Notes: generated by a model from the sequence alone, not told the origin. A stretch of DNA of 39,652 bases from Legionella waltersii (GCF_001468085.1 NZ_LNZB01000005.1:1-39652), one strand, 5' to 3'. Positions 8,527 to 17,681 are shown, numbered from the stretch's first letter. Numbers and translations: made by a program.

Positions 8527-9272
8527 AAGTTACAGGACTTATGAATTGCCTAGATAAGCATACCGCTTGGGGTTGATTTAAATTTTATTATATCTATGCC
8601 AACAAAGAAGAGTATCCTTTACAATAGAATCATTGAGAGCAATTACAAAACCTAAAAGCAACTTGCAACTTCAGGCGCTAATAGCGAATGCTCTTACAGG
8701 TCCTCTGGCCAGAGAAGATTTGAATACGATTTCTAAACACTTAAGCGTTGTTCATCGCGACGCGATACTCACTCTCTATAAAGCGATGGCATTAGCTACA
8801 TTACCCTAACGAATTTAGACGCCATCCAGAAAGAACGAATTGTTTGCGCACTAGAGAGTAACACTTAAGGTTCCTGGTTTAATTGAATGCAAAAGCCCTT
8901 TGTATGCCCCTTTAGGATAAGGTCAACGGCTTGAATCGCTTAAATAGGTTTAATAATCCCCAATTTTATGTCGAAAGGGTTTGCACTTACCCATCAAGCG
9001 CCCTACAATATACCACTTTGTTTTAAATATAGATTTGTATTTTTCTTTAGGTGGAAAAGCACAACAATGACTCTCCTAAATAAATCAAAAGCTCAGATCT
9101 CACAGATTCGGTTTGAAGTCATTGTTTCTTACAAGCGATCAAGATACCCCAGCCATAAACTACTATCGAATAATTTTGCTTAAAACTCATTAGCGGGTAA
9201 GTAATTGGGAATGTTAATCCCCCCAAATAGATCACCCTATCAAGCAACAAAATTGCTGTATTCGAGGTAAAA
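8527..9272. other. Gene-poor stretch with a coding remnant
   Basis: 746 bases. It begins with a decayed repeat end (ACAGGACTTATGAATT, near 8534). From about 8607 to 8809 the plus strand has a coding-like frame without a start (ALIANALTGPLAREDLNTIS... ALATLP, then stop), with an apparent frameshift at its beginning: a pseudogene tail. A 71-codon frame at 8968-9183 has low-complexity composition and no ribosome binding site and is not called. Confidence 0.5.
8607..8809 (+). pseudogene. Unidentified gene remnant
   Basis: About 67 coding-like codons ending in a stop at 8807, including LQLQALIANALTGPL and HLSVVHRDAILTLYKAMA. A possible original start (ATG at 8596) lies in a different frame, so a frameshift separates it. 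The parent family is not recognisable. Confidence 0.35.
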
Positions 9273-10121
9273 ATGACGAAAGTAAACTACCATACCGCAC
9301 ATAATCTCTTTAAACCCAAAAATTCCACAAAGCCAACACCTACGCAGCTTGGTTTTAGGAAAGTTCAAAGCAAACAAAAGCAACAAGCCGATCAACACAA
9401 ACGATCGAACAATGGTGTTTTTAAAATAAGTTATAAAAAAGGAGACAAGAAAATCTGCAGGCACAAAGGGTATCGGGATCACTGCGATCCAAAAGATATT
9501 CAATTGGAAGGACCGGATACCAATGCAACAATTCATGCAGCTAGGGAAATTAATTATGATTATTATCATGGTGATAATTCAAATAAGAATAATAATAAAG
9601 ATGCTAAGGGCGCAGCCTTAGCTGAACACTGCGATTCAGACTGGTTTGAAACCATGTTTAGTAAAGCCATAGAAGGCTATGTGAATACATCGCAAATCTA
9701 TGATCCAAACGGTATTGATTGTAAAATAAATGGTCCATTTTATGGTGTTAATCAAATAACTGGTCGATTTAAAAATGTAACTCGAGAAGCATGTGATTCT
9801 ATTTCCATAACATTTCTTTCAGAAGCTGAGCAGTGTAAGGACGGCAAGCTCGCTACTGAAATTGGTCTTATTTGGACGGGGTATGCATTTGCAGGCATTT
9901 GGGGATGCTTATGTTTTGGTTTGTTATTTTACTTACTCTATAAAGGAATTGAGTCTGAGTCTTTTAGCGCTGATGATTTTAATTGCAATACACCCAGTTG
10001 TGACTCAGTATCAAAAAGGATTACGGGATTTTTTAGTAGCTCCGACAGTACAAGTGAAAAACCTAGCGAAACCGACGAGACAAATGAGACGTCTTTAGAC
10101 ATGGGAGCAAAGCACGTATAA
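9273..10121 (+). CDS. Hypothetical single-pass membrane protein
   Basis: A 282-aa protein I do not recognise. The N-terminal half is basic and hydrophilic, with several Cys and His residues (ICRHKGYRDHCDP) and an Asn/Asp/Lys-rich stretch. One strong membrane segment spans about 197-220 (IGLIWTGYAFAGIWGC...). The C-terminal 60 residues are Ser/Thr/Glu/Asp-rich (SSSDSTSEKPSETDETNE), the kind of polar acidic tail often seen in Dot/Icm substrates. There is no N-terminal signal peptide, so a host-membrane-inserted effector is possible, but this is inference. The start has GAGGT five bases upstream. It is monocistronic. Confidence 0.7.
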   Translation: MTKVNYHTAHNLFKPKNSTKPTPTQLGFRKVQSKQKQQADQHKRSNNGVFKISYKKGDKKICRHKGYRDHCDPKDIQLEGPDTNATIHAAREINYDYYHGDNSNKNNNKDAKGAALAEHCDSDWFETMFSKAIEGYVNTSQIYDPNGIDCKINGPFYGVNQITGRFKNVTREACDSISITFLSEAEQCKDGKLATEIGLIWTGYAFAGIWGCLCFGLLFYLLYKGIESESFSADDFNCNTPSCDSVSKRITGFFSSSDSTSEKPSETDETNETSLDMGAKHV

Positions 10122-10210
10122 GAAAAAAGGGAGCGTGATTCATCGCTCCCTATCCCTGAATATTCTAAACTCGTCTCAAACCGATACACGGCCATGGGGT
10201 GCCATTTATC

Positions 10211-10355
10211 TTATTTCGCATCAACTCGAATAACTTCTAACTCCCTAACATTTTGCAGCCCTCTAGGTAGTCGATTGCCTATATCACTCTTGAAACGCAT
10301 TAGATCATCACCTTTTAAAGTAAAATGTCTTTTACCGGCAGGGATAGATACTGTG
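10211..10355 (-). pseudogene. 3' end fragment of an unidentified gene
   Basis: On the minus strand this reads as 47 codons ending in TAA (SIPAGKRHFTLKGDDLMRF... ELEVIRVDAK) with coding-like composition but no start. It abuts the 133-bp duplicated kinase-gene segment at 10356. It may be the original 3' end of the broken LRR/F-box gene further upstream on the same strand, separated from it by the duplicated segment; frame continuity cannot be shown. Confidence 0.5.
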
Positions 10356-10488
10356 CGTTACAGACTCGCTTGCTATGAAAGCACAAGTAAAAGTACAGAC
10401 GTGAGCCTAATAATAAACGGTAAAGAATTCTCTACGACATTTGCCCATGATTTGCTCATGGGAGAACTAAGTAGCGAGGACATTGCAA
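10356..10488 (+). repeat. 133-bp duplicated fragment of the kinase gene
   Basis: Identical to 12914-13046, inside the kinase gene at 11597-13147, except for one base (A at 10409, G at 12967). The match stops abruptly at both ends. The copy keeps the kinase reading frame for RYRLACYESTSKSTDV... but is embedded between fragments of a minus-strand gene and has no promoter or start of its own. The 100-codon open frame at 10194-10496 is a chimera of antisense sequence and this fragment, not a gene. Confidence 0.9.
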
Positions 10489-10740
10489 TAGAGTGAGTAA
10501 GTGCCTAAAAGCTCTTTTATTTGCTCCCATAGATAAGCCTTGGCATGTTCTGATATCGCGCCAATACTTGAATGCCACCTTAACAGACACAAGCTTATCA
10601 ACCGACTTATTCATAAGTATCGCCTCTTGAAAATTATCGAGGCTATAGCTTATCCAACACGGTTGACCATAGTCATGATAACTTGCTGAAAGCTCAGGAT
10701 AATTGAACTCATTGATTAAGTAAGCAACCTTCACGTTTAG
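10489..10740 (-). pseudogene. Frameshifted continuation of the LRR/F-box gene
   Basis: Downstream of the LRR/F-box frame (which stops at 10709) the minus strand carries a coding-like stretch in another frame: VAYLINEFNYPELSASYHDY... AILMNKSVDKLVSVKVAFKYW... GLSMGANKRA. The overlap at 10709-10755 is consistent with a small indel that moved the ribosome out of frame. The stretch is then interrupted at 10488 by the duplicated kinase fragment. It is probably the decayed C-terminal part of the same protein. Confidence 0.55.
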
Positions 10741-11407
10741 GTTCCGTCTGTTCATTGGTTATGGGGATATACAATCGGGGTATTGAGAAAAAACTGGGGG
10801 CTTTAAATAGTTTTTCTTTAGGGGATTGCCAGCGAAATATTTTTTGCTGGTTGATGTCGTAACTAATGTTGTTAAATATTACCCTTGCCATTTTATCCAA
10901 TGGCCTGCCAGAACTGTAACTTGTTTCCAAGTAGCTAATGATATTAAAAATAAGCTCCGTAGGGAGCATTGCCCATGGGCTTTCCAGCTGCCCTCTACCT
11001 TGTGCGAGAGCGCTTAAAGTGAGCGCCAATTTGCTTATTTTCCCTTTAAAATTAGAGGCTGTTTTTTTATCGAGCTGTCTCCGAGTACTAAACGTATAGG
11101 CATTGCCGTGTACATTGATAGCATCCAAATCGTTGTTTTCAATAAATGCTTTAATTCCTTTATCCGAAATATGATTGTGACTTACATCCAATTCACTGAC
11201 TCGAAGATGCCTAGCCAACAAGAAAGCCCCTTCATCAGCAACTAAGTTATTTGCCAGATTTAAACGGACTAAATGGGTATTCGAGACAAGTGCTGTGACT
11301 AGCAACTTAATATCAGCAACAGTCAGTTGCTGGTTACTCAAATCCAAGGTACTTAGAGTACTTACGTTACAGGTTAGATTTTGCAAAATATCTTGCTTTA
11401 TTGGCAT
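10709..11407 (-). CDS. LRR and F-box protein, probably C-terminally truncated
   Basis: A 232-aa protein with eukaryotic-like modules. Residues 15-100 hold three to four leucine-rich repeats (LSTLDLSNQQLT, LVRLNLANNLVADEGA, VSELDVSHNHISDKGI). Residues 148-160 (LPTELIFNIISYL) match the core of an F-box, the SKP1-binding module of SCF ubiquitin ligases. I start it at ATG 11407, preceded by GGGGTGG; a GTG at 11440 is the alternative. F-box proteins in Legionella are known host-directed effectors that recruit the ubiquitin machinery; that role here is inferred. The reading frame appears frameshifted at its 3' end, and remnants continue to 10211, so it may be a pseudogene. It is divergent from the kinase gene. 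Confidence 0.75.
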   Translation of the reverse strand: MPIKQDILQNLTCNVSTLSTLDLSNQQLTVADIKLLVTALVSNTHLVRLNLANNLVADEGAFLLARHLRVSELDVSHNHISDKGIKAFIENNDLDAINVHGNAYTFSTRRQLDKKTASNFKGKISKLALTLSALAQGRGQLESPWAMLPTELIFNIISYLETSYSSGRPLDKMARVIFNNISYDINQQKIFRWQSPKEKLFKAPSFFSIPRLYIPITNEQTEPKREGCLLNQ

Positions 11408-11472
11408 ACAACCACCCCAAAAACAACAATAAATGCCCACTAAGGAAATTAATTATACAACATAATCTATAA

Positions 11473-11500
11473 TTACCTATATACAAATTTGTATAGGTAA
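11473..11500. promoter_or_regulatory. Palindromic site in divergent promoter region
   Basis: TTACCTATATACAAA and TTTGTATAGGTAA form a 28-bp dyad with a two-base bulge, lying between the divergent LRR/F-box and kinase genes. It could be an operator shared by both promoters. Function is inference. Confidence 0.4.
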
Positions 11501-11558
11501 ACCTCAGTTTGAGCAAATCAAAAAATTGGCAGCCTATTAAGGTTCTATCACATAGACA

Positions 11559-11577
11559 TTCACCATTCCATGGTGAA
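11559..11577. promoter_or_regulatory. Dyad TTCACCAT-N3-ATGGTGAA before the kinase ribosome binding site
   Basis: A perfect 8-bp inverted repeat with a 3-base spacer, ending four bases before the GAGGAT of the kinase gene. It may be an operator or a 5'-UTR hairpin. Confidence 0.4.
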
Positions 11578-11596
11578 CATCAGAGGATAATGTACT

Positions 11597-13147
11597 ATGT
11601 TTAATCGGTTTTTTAGTAACCCTCGAGCCCCAAAAAAACAACTTCATGATGTAGTATACCCCTCAATTGTCCAACAAAAAAAATTAATGGATCAACATTT
11701 ACCCTTACTTAATGCTACTCAGATCCAACAAGTGACACAACAAATTAAGCAAAGCAAAAATTCCCCGCCCTTCTGCTTGAACAGCACACCTGATATCCCT
11801 TTCAGAATCCTCTATGATGGTGACAATACTTATGTTTTATCGGACATCGTACTAGGAGCGGGGGGTGAAGGAATCATGATGGCTGGTCAGCTTATTGATA
11901 AACAAGGAAATTCAAGTTGGCTTGCTATTAAAGAGTGTTTTCCTGGGAAGGAAATGCGCGATATGGTTCTCATGCTTCTATCCGATGAAAGGAAATTTTT
12001 AGAGAATTATGAGCATTTTGTTCGAATTCTGTATACCAAAAAACATCCAAACAAAGATTATGATGACTTAAGCCAAAGGGAATTAATCGATTTTTTTCAA
12101 AAACACCTGTTAACCGAGATAACTCCGATAACAAAAGAGAAATCCTTACAAGATGCCGTCAAAAATCAAACCATACTTAAGGAATTAGGAATCCCAGCAA
12201 CAGTATTCTCTACCGAAATGTTAGTTTATTTCGTCATGCCTTTGCTGCGAGGAAATGATTTAGTCACTCTAAGCGGATCAAGAGAAACCAATCCAACGAT
12301 GATATTTGATGTAATTATAGATTCAGCTAAAACGAACCCCGATGCAGCTTTACAATGGGGACCCTTTGTGACGAGTTATGCGCAAGTCATAGATAGTACA
12401 ATGGAGCAAGTCTCCGAGCTCCATAGAAAAAATTATCTACACCGCGATATTAAACCACATAATTTAATGCTAATGGACACACGGGATGTACAACTGATCG
12501 ATTTTGGCTCAGCAGCAATGATGCATGAGGGGGTGTACGTTGCTAATGATACCGCTGCATCTACACCAGGCTATATATCACCACAACAGGCTGAATACGC
12601 GCAATTTCATCCTCAAGACAGTTATCATTTTACAAGAGCAGACGACCTACATAGCCTAGGGATTACACTCAAAGAGTTGCATGCACAACGTTTGATTGAA
12701 GCGATATTTACCTTGTATCCAGATTTAGAAAAAAGATTTACTGGAATACCCCAAGCTCTTTCTGATTTACATGCTCAAAAACCAACAGCTCGTCTGCATG
12801 CAATGCAGTTCCTTAGTGAACACTTCAACCATTTTGTACAAGCGCTGGAAGTTAAACAAGGGTTGCTATTACAACATGATGATAATTACGAAAAATTAGT
12901 AGCGACTATTGAACGTTACAGACTCGCTTGCTATGAAAGCACAAGTAAAAGTACAGACGTGAGCCTGATAATAAACGGTAAAGAATTCTCTACGACATTT
13001 GCCCATGATTTGCTCATGGGAGAACTAAGTAGCGAGGACATTGCAAAAAACTTATTAAAGATAAAGCAGCTCTATGAAGAGAGTTCGGAGATTTCAGCCG
13101 AGGATGTAGTAGAGTCTATAAGTAGCCCCACTTTAAAACCACCCTAG
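11597..13147 (+). CDS. Eukaryotic-like Ser/Thr protein kinase (LegK-type effector candidate)
   Basis: A 516-aa soluble protein with a complete kinase core. Gly-rich loop LGAGGEG near 88-94, ATP-anchoring Lys112 (LAIKE), catalytic HRDIKPHN at 282-289 with Asp284 and Asn289, and metal-binding DFG at 302-304, followed by a P+1-like TPGYISPQQA. All residues needed for activity are present. There is no membrane segment or PASTA domain, unlike housekeeping bacterial PknB-type kinases, and Legionella translocates several such kinases (LegK family), so host targets are likely but unproven. GAGGAT gives a good ribosome binding site. The segment encoded by 12914-13046 is duplicated at 10356. It converges with the EF-G gene across a hairpin terminator. 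Confidence 0.9.
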   Translation: MFNRFFSNPRAPKKQLHDVVYPSIVQQKKLMDQHLPLLNATQIQQVTQQIKQSKNSPPFCLNSTPDIPFRILYDGDNTYVLSDIVLGAGGEGIMMAGQLIDKQGNSSWLAIKECFPGKEMRDMVLMLLSDERKFLENYEHFVRILYTKKHPNKDYDDLSQRELIDFFQKHLLTEITPITKEKSLQDAVKNQTILKELGIPATVFSTEMLVYFVMPLLRGNDLVTLSGSRETNPTMIFDVIIDSAKTNPDAALQWGPFVTSYAQVIDSTMEQVSELHRKNYLHRDIKPHNLMLMDTRDVQLIDFGSAAMMHEGVYVANDTAASTPGYISPQQAEYAQFHPQDSYHFTRADDLHSLGITLKELHAQRLIEAIFTLYPDLEKRFTGIPQALSDLHAQKPTARLHAMQFLSEHFNHFVQALEVKQGLLLQHDDNYEKLVATIERYRLACYESTSKSTDVSLIINGKEFSTTFAHDLLMGELSSEDIAKNLLKIKQLYEESSEISAEDVVESISSPTLKPP

Positions 13148-13182
13148 TCAGTTTGGTTTAAGCCAATCGACTTGCTTTATAA

Positions 13183-13212
13183 AAGCTCCATTGGAACAAC
13201 CTAATGGAGCTT
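13183..13212. terminator. Bidirectional hairpin terminator
   Basis: AAGCTCCATT pairs with AATGGAGCTT (10 bp, 10-base loop) between the convergent kinase and EF-G genes. On the minus strand it is followed by TTTTAT, a usable U-tract for EF-G; on the plus strand the tail is weaker. Confidence 0.8.
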
Positions 13213-13232
13213 ATTAAGAATTTTGAACTGTT

Positions 13233-15323
13233 TTATTTAGAAGCGGCTGCCTTCTTTTCTTTTTCTTTGGCAATGACTGCTTCAGCTACGCTAGTCGGAC
13301 ATGGAGCATAGTGAGAGAACTCCATTGAAAACTGGCCACGACCAGAGGTCAGCGTACGTAATGTACTGATGTAACCAAACATTTCTGAAAGTGGAACATC
13401 AGCCTTAATACGAACACCTGCTGCACTAGGTTCCTGACCAGAAATCATACCGCGTCGACGGTTTAGGTCACCAATCACGTTACCTACGTCTTCTTCAGTA
13501 CTAAAAACGTCAACCTTCATAATTGGCTCAAGTAATTGAGGGGCCGCTTTTGGCATGGATTGGCGAAATGCGCCTTTTGCCGCAATTTCGAATGCAATTG
13601 CTGAAGAATCAACTGGGTGGTAAGCACCATCGGAGAGGTTTACTACAACATCCAATACAGGGAAACCTGCCAAGGTTCCTGTATCCATCATTGAACGAAA
13701 CCCTTTCTCAATTGCAGGGAAGAATTCTTTAGGAACGTTTCCACCTACAACCGATGTAATGAAAGTAAATCCGGAGTTTGGCTCGCCCGGTTCAATCGTG
13801 TAGTCAATTTTACCGTATTGACCAGCACCACCTGACTGCTTCTTATGAGTATAGCTGTCTTGAATTGATTTAGTGATGGTTTCTCGGTAAGCAACCTGTG
13901 GCTGACCCACGATTAGTTCAACGTCGTAGGTACGCTTTAGAATATCCACTTTAATATCAAGATGTAATTCACCCATACCACGAAGAATAGTTTCACCTGA
14001 GTCTTCATCTGTTTCAACTCTAAATGTTGGATCTTCTGCAACCATCTTACCAATAGCAATGGACATTTTTTCAGTAGAGCCTTTATCTTTTGGTGAGACT
14101 GCAATAGAAATTACTGGCTCAGGGAAAACCATCGCTTCAAGTGTACACTCGTGATCGGGACTACAAAGAGTATGGCCAGTTCGAACGTTTTTCATTCCAA
14201 CAATAGCTAAAATATCCCCTGCTTCAGCACTTTGTAATTCATTACGCTCGTTCGCTTGCATCTCAACCATACGTCCGACACGTTCTGTTTTACCAGTAAA
14301 CGAGTTAAGGATGGTATCCCCTTTATTTAATCGACCTGAATAGATACGTATGAACGTTAGAGCACCAAATCGGTCATCCATGATTTTAAATGCCAAGGCT
14401 CGGAATGGTTCATCAGGAGAAACAATAGCGTATTGACCATTTGGCTCACCTTCAGCATTAGTCAAAGGCTGTGGATTCACTTCATGAGGAGCAGGTAAAT
14501 AATCAACGACTGCATCCAATAGTAACTGCATCCCTTTATTTTTAAAGGCAGAGCCGCAGTAGGTTGGGAAGAAGGCTAATTCAAGCGTACCTTTACGAAT
14601 ACAACGCTTAATTTCTTCTAATGAAGGCTCTTCTCCTTCTAAATAACCCATCAGCAATTCATCATCCATTTCAAGAGCGGTTTCAATCAACTGCGCACGA
14701 TAGGTTTCAACGTCATCTTTCATATCCGCTGGAACGTCAGTAATCTTGTAATTTTCTGGCTGCCCAGTTTCGTCCCAAACATAGGCCTTACGAGTTAATA
14801 AATCAACAACACCAACGAAGGTGTCTTCAAATCCGATAGGCAAAGTCATAATTAAAGGTTTTGCACCCAATACCTTTTTAATTTGCTCAGTCACTTTCAA
14901 GAAGTTCGCGCCGATACGATCCAGCTTGTTTACGAAAATCAAACGAGATACTTTTGAATTGTTTGCATAGCGCCAGTTCGTTTCTGACTGAGGCTCAACA
15001 CCGCCTGAACCACAGAATACCCCAATACCTCCATCGAGTACCTTCAGTGAACGATATACTTCCACAGTAAAGTCAACGTGCCCCGGGGTGTCGATGATGT
15101 TGAAGCGTGTGCCTTTCCAGTAACAGGTTACTGCTGCTGACTGGATGGTAATTCCGCGCTCCGCTTCCTGCACCATAAAGTCGGTGGTTGACTGACCGTC
15201 ATGAACCTCACCAATTTTATGGATTTCACCGGTAAGCTTAAGAATACGCTCGGTTGTGGTTGTTTTTCCGGCATCTACGTGGGCGAAGATACCAATGTTT
15301 CTATATAGGTTTAAATCAGTCAT
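13233..15323 (-). CDS. fusA: Elongation factor G, second-type paralogue
   Basis: A 696-aa translational GTPase of full length. P-loop [12 protein letters not shown], switch [15 protein letters not shown] and the domain IV-V signatures are intact. The switch-I region reads [15 protein letters not shown] rather than the canonical bacterial ERGITITSAAT, and the [17 protein letters not shown] segment fits the additional EF-G found in gammaproteobacteria such as Vibrio and Shewanella. It also lies alone, not in an rpsL-rpsG-fusA-tuf operon. I therefore think it is a paralogue (FusA2-like) and the main EF-G is elsewhere. Such paralogues catalyse translocation and/or ribosome recycling; which one applies is not visible here. 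Confidence 0.95.
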   Translation of the reverse strand: MTDLNLYRNIGIFAHVDAGKTTTTERILKLTGEIHKIGEVHDGQSTTDFMVQEAERGITIQSAAVTCYWKGTRFNIIDTPGHVDFTVEVYRSLKVLDGGIGVFCGSGGVEPQSETNWRYANNSKVSRLIFVNKLDRIGANFLKVTEQIKKVLGAKPLIMTLPIGFEDTFVGVVDLLTRKAYVWDETGQPENYKITDVPADMKDDVETYRAQLIETALEMDDELLMGYLEGEEPSLEEIKRCIRKGTLELAFFPTYCGSAFKNKGMQLLLDAVVDYLPAPHEVNPQPLTNAEGEPNGQYAIVSPDEPFRALAFKIMDDRFGALTFIRIYSGRLNKGDTILNSFTGKTERVGRMVEMQANERNELQSAEAGDILAIVGMKNVRTGHTLCSPDHECTLEAMVFPEPVISIAVSPKDKGSTEKMSIAIGKMVAEDPTFRVETDEDSGETILRGMGELHLDIKVDILKRTYDVELIVGQPQVAYRETITKSIQDSYTHKKQSGGAGQYGKIDYTIEPGEPNSGFTFITSVVGGNVPKEFFPAIEKGFRSMMDTGTLAGFPVLDVVVNLSDGAYHPVDSSAIAFEIAAKGAFRQSMPKAAPQLLEPIMKVDVFSTEEDVGNVIGDLNRRRGMISGQEPSAAGVRIKADVPLSEMFGYISTLRTLTSGRGQFSMEFSHYAPCPTSVAEAVIAKEKEKKAAASK

Positions 15324-15363
15324 GGCACTCTTATAATTAAAGTTGATTAAAAATTAGTCACGT

Positions 15364-15392
15364 ATTATACAGCATTTTAACTAGGTTTGCAG
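15364..15392 (-). promoter_or_regulatory. Probable sigma70 promoter of the EF-G gene
   Basis: On the minus strand a perfect TATAAT (15364-15369) lies about 40 bases before the start codon, with CTGCAA at 15387-15392 in the -35 position (17-base spacer). The -35 is poor. Confidence 0.5.
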
Positions 15393-15486
15393 TAGATCAG
15401 TGCATCGACGCAATGAAATTTTTACTGAGTATAGAAACTGCCTTGAAAAAGACAGTTTCTACGCATACTTTGGTGGTTTGCAGGAA

Positions 15487-15690
15487 TTAGAAAACTGGAC
15501 CCGGTCCATGATTATCATCATCAAAATGATGAGTATTCGATAGTTTTGCCTCAGCTCTGCATGGGGAAAATAGTGAGTTACCTTTAAGTTGAGATAGACG
15601 TTCTATCTGCTCCTTTTTTTCTTGATTTGGTTGAACATTGTCTTTTGACGGTTGATTGTTTTGTTCAGGATTTGTTTTTCGAAAAGTCAT
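15487..15690 (-). CDS. Small hydrophilic hypothetical protein
   Basis: A 67-aa protein, unrecognised. The N-terminal half is rich in Asn, Gln, Lys and Pro, followed by IERLSQLKGNSLFSPCRAEA and a C-terminal HHFDDDNHGPGPVF. The ATG at 15690 is chosen because AAGG lies seven bases upstream; a GTG at 15738 would lengthen it by 16 residues. It is upstream of, and on the same strand as, the EF-G gene but 160 bases away with the EF-G promoter between, so not obviously co-transcribed. Confidence 0.6.
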   Translation of the reverse strand: MTFRKTNPEQNNQPSKDNVQPNQEKKEQIERLSQLKGNSLFSPCRAEAKLSNTHHFDDDNHGPGPVF

Positions 15691-15858
15691 AACTACCTTA
15701 TTATTTTGTTGTTGTTTAAGGAGCGCACATGCTATCACTGAAATCTTAATGAAATATTAAGACTTCAACTATTTAGAAGATATATTGTTAAAAGAGATTA
15801 AATGCAGAACACCGGACCCATCTAAATCTAAATCAATACTTTGTGATAAAGAGAATGC

Positions 15859-17289
15859 TTAAATAGTGCGTTTTAAATCGGGAGTAGAATCAGTTTCAGT
15901 ACTTAAGTAAACATTGGCTTTCGCTGCAATAAAATCTAATCGTTTCATTAAAGATCCTGCAGTATTTAGCTTATTAATATCGATGTTTTTTTTAAAGTAG
16001 CCAATTATTTCTTTAAGACTTTGAGGTGGGTTATTTTTGAACTCATACAATGCCTTTTTTATCAGATCGGTATGATGGCGATTCCAGTGTCCTGTAAAGA
16101 ACATCATCGAATTGTTGTTCTCTTTAGTGTAATCCTGCAATAACCTAATCGCCTTCTGAACATCCGAACCTTTCGTTTCATTCCACAACTTTTCGTAATC
16201 AGGCGGTGTGCTTTTAGGGGTAAGTCTATGCACACTTGAGAACGCATTAGTTGCATACCAGTTTGCGTAATCGTCAGGATTTGGAGTAAGAAACGCCTTG
16301 AAATCCCACGCAATTCCGTTACCGTATTTGAATGGACCTAGTTCTAATCCCTTCTCCCTAGCAAGTCCTCTCACCATCCATTCTATGATAGCGGAATTTC
16401 CACGTTCAACAGTTAATGTCGCTGCTAAAAGATGAACGAGTTTACCTGCATTTTTAAGAAAATCATCGACACCTTTTTCCGGTGTCCATTGACGACATGC
16501 TTGGTAGTGGATATCTGCTGCTCTGAAATTACCACAAACCATTGAAGGACTGTTTTGTATAGGATAAAAAATATAGGCGACAAGTGGCTTTATTTCACCT
16601 CTTTCTGATTCATCTTTAGAAATAAATGTACGTATCGTGCAGAGCTTGTCGGTATGTTCTTTATTTGCAGGATCCGTCTTAGGAAAATCAATAGTAATTG
16701 TATAAAGAAACCCATCTGTTTTGTCTTTGTAGCTTTGTATTTTGGTATTATGGCGAGGCATTGAAAAAGCGATGAAGTAGGTGGAGTTCGAATCTTGTTC
16801 TTTCTTAAATCTAAAATGCTGCGGCTCGCCATCTTGATCCATTACTTTATTCGCAGCCTGTTTTATCAACTCAACAATTAGTTTAAAAATTTCTTCTTGC
16901 TGAGCCTCAAAGCTATTGCTATCACCCCTCATCACAACTTCGCCAGCCATGTCATCGTACATTGTTTCACGATATTTACCGAATAATTCTGCTTCTCTGT
17001 CATTCCTTTGATTTGTACTTTGTTCAATCGCAATCTTTGCGCGCTCTTTAGCTAAAAACGCATACGCACAACCCACCCCAGTTTCAAGTGTAGAGGGGTC
17101 ACAATTCTCGGGAAGGTCTGTGGGTTTTGTTTTTGGAAAAGACTTCATCAAGCCAGCCAATTTTTCAATGGTGCGTTTACTGAACTCCTGCCAACGATCC
17201 TGATTCTGGCCAGCAAAATCTTTGGCCCGATCAGGCGAAGATGCATAACCTGTTGATATGTTTGAATTTTCTTTGGATCGACTTTGCAT
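15859..17289 (-). CDS. Hypothetical protein, effector candidate
   Basis: A 476-aa soluble protein I do not recognise. It has a polar N-terminus (SRSKENSN...), a central region with VAYIFYPIQNSPSMVCGNF and ADIHYQACRQWTP, and a conserved-looking helix pair LVHLLAATLTVERGNSA then IIEWMVRGLAREKGLELG, with His, Arg, Glu and Trp spaced like an active-site or binding motif. No signal peptide or membrane segment. ATG at 17289 is preferred because AGGT lies eight bases upstream; an ATG at 17304 in the same frame lacks a ribosome binding site. Monocistronic. Context suggests a translocated protein but nothing proves it. Confidence 0.75.
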   Translation of the reverse strand: MQSRSKENSNISTGYASSPDRAKDFAGQNQDRWQEFSKRTIEKLAGLMKSFPKTKPTDLPENCDPSTLETGVGCAYAFLAKERAKIAIEQSTNQRNDREAELFGKYRETMYDDMAGEVVMRGDSNSFEAQQEEIFKLIVELIKQAANKVMDQDGEPQHFRFKKEQDSNSTYFIAFSMPRHNTKIQSYKDKTDGFLYTITIDFPKTDPANKEHTDKLCTIRTFISKDESERGEIKPLVAYIFYPIQNSPSMVCGNFRAADIHYQACRQWTPEKGVDDFLKNAGKLVHLLAATLTVERGNSAIIEWMVRGLAREKGLELGPFKYGNGIAWDFKAFLTPNPDDYANWYATNAFSSVHRLTPKSTPPDYEKLWNETKGSDVQKAIRLLQDYTKENNNSMMFFTGHWNRHHTDLIKKALYEFKNNPPQSLKEIIGYFKKNIDINKLNTAGSLMKRLDFIAAKANVYLSTETDSTPDLKRTI

Positions 17290-17402
17290 GGTTTTGTACC
17301 TCATTTAATTAATTATAACAAATAGGCAACGTCCCTGAAGTTTTTTTAAACAATATTTGCTCTTGAATTGAGCACAGATTTTTAATTTCGCTTCGAACTT
17401 CC

Positions 17403-17457
17403 CCCTCTCCCACGATAAGAGCATTGATAGTGTAATGATGCCCCTCGCGGGAGAGGG
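17403..17457. repeat. Inverted repeat before the DUF559 remnant
   Basis: CCCTCTCCC at 17403-17411 pairs with GGGAGAGGG at 17449-17457. The second arm abuts the start codon of the DUF559 frame. Similar hairpins usually accompany DUF559 genes, and a related block lies near 5041-5090. Confidence 0.6.
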
Positions 17458-17459
17458 AA

Positions 17460-17681
17460 ATGGACAAATCTACGCTAAGACAAAGAGCCCGTAATTTACG
17501 GAAAAACAGCACCGATACTGAAAGACATCTTTGGTATCCTCTTCGAGCGGATAGACTTGGATTTAAATTCAAGAGACAAGTGCCAATAGGCGGATATATC
17601 GTTGACTTTGTCTGCCTTGAAAAACGACTGGTTATCGAGCTTGATGGTCAATTGTCAACAGGCCTTAATTTATCAAAATGA
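17460..17681 (+). pseudogene. Truncated DUF559 (very-short-patch-like endonuclease) gene
   Basis: The first 60 or so residues match DUF559 closely: LRKNSTDTERHLWYPLRA, LGFKFKRQVPIGGYIVDFVC and LVIELDG. The family normally continues (GGQH..., about 120 aa) through the rest of the restriction-endonuclease-like fold. Here the frame turns into unrelated residues after ELDG and stops at 73 aa. The ATG follows GGGAGAGGGAA, a strong ribosome binding site. Probably non-functional. Confidence 0.85.

Noticed and set aside
8968..9183. 71-codon plus-strand frame
   Set aside because: Aromatic- and Ser-rich composition without family features, no ribosome binding site, in a decayed region.
10194..10496. 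100-codon plus-strand frame containing a kinase-like peptide
   Set aside because: It joins antisense sequence of a minus-strand remnant to the duplicated kinase fragment; it has no ribosome binding site and no independent domain.
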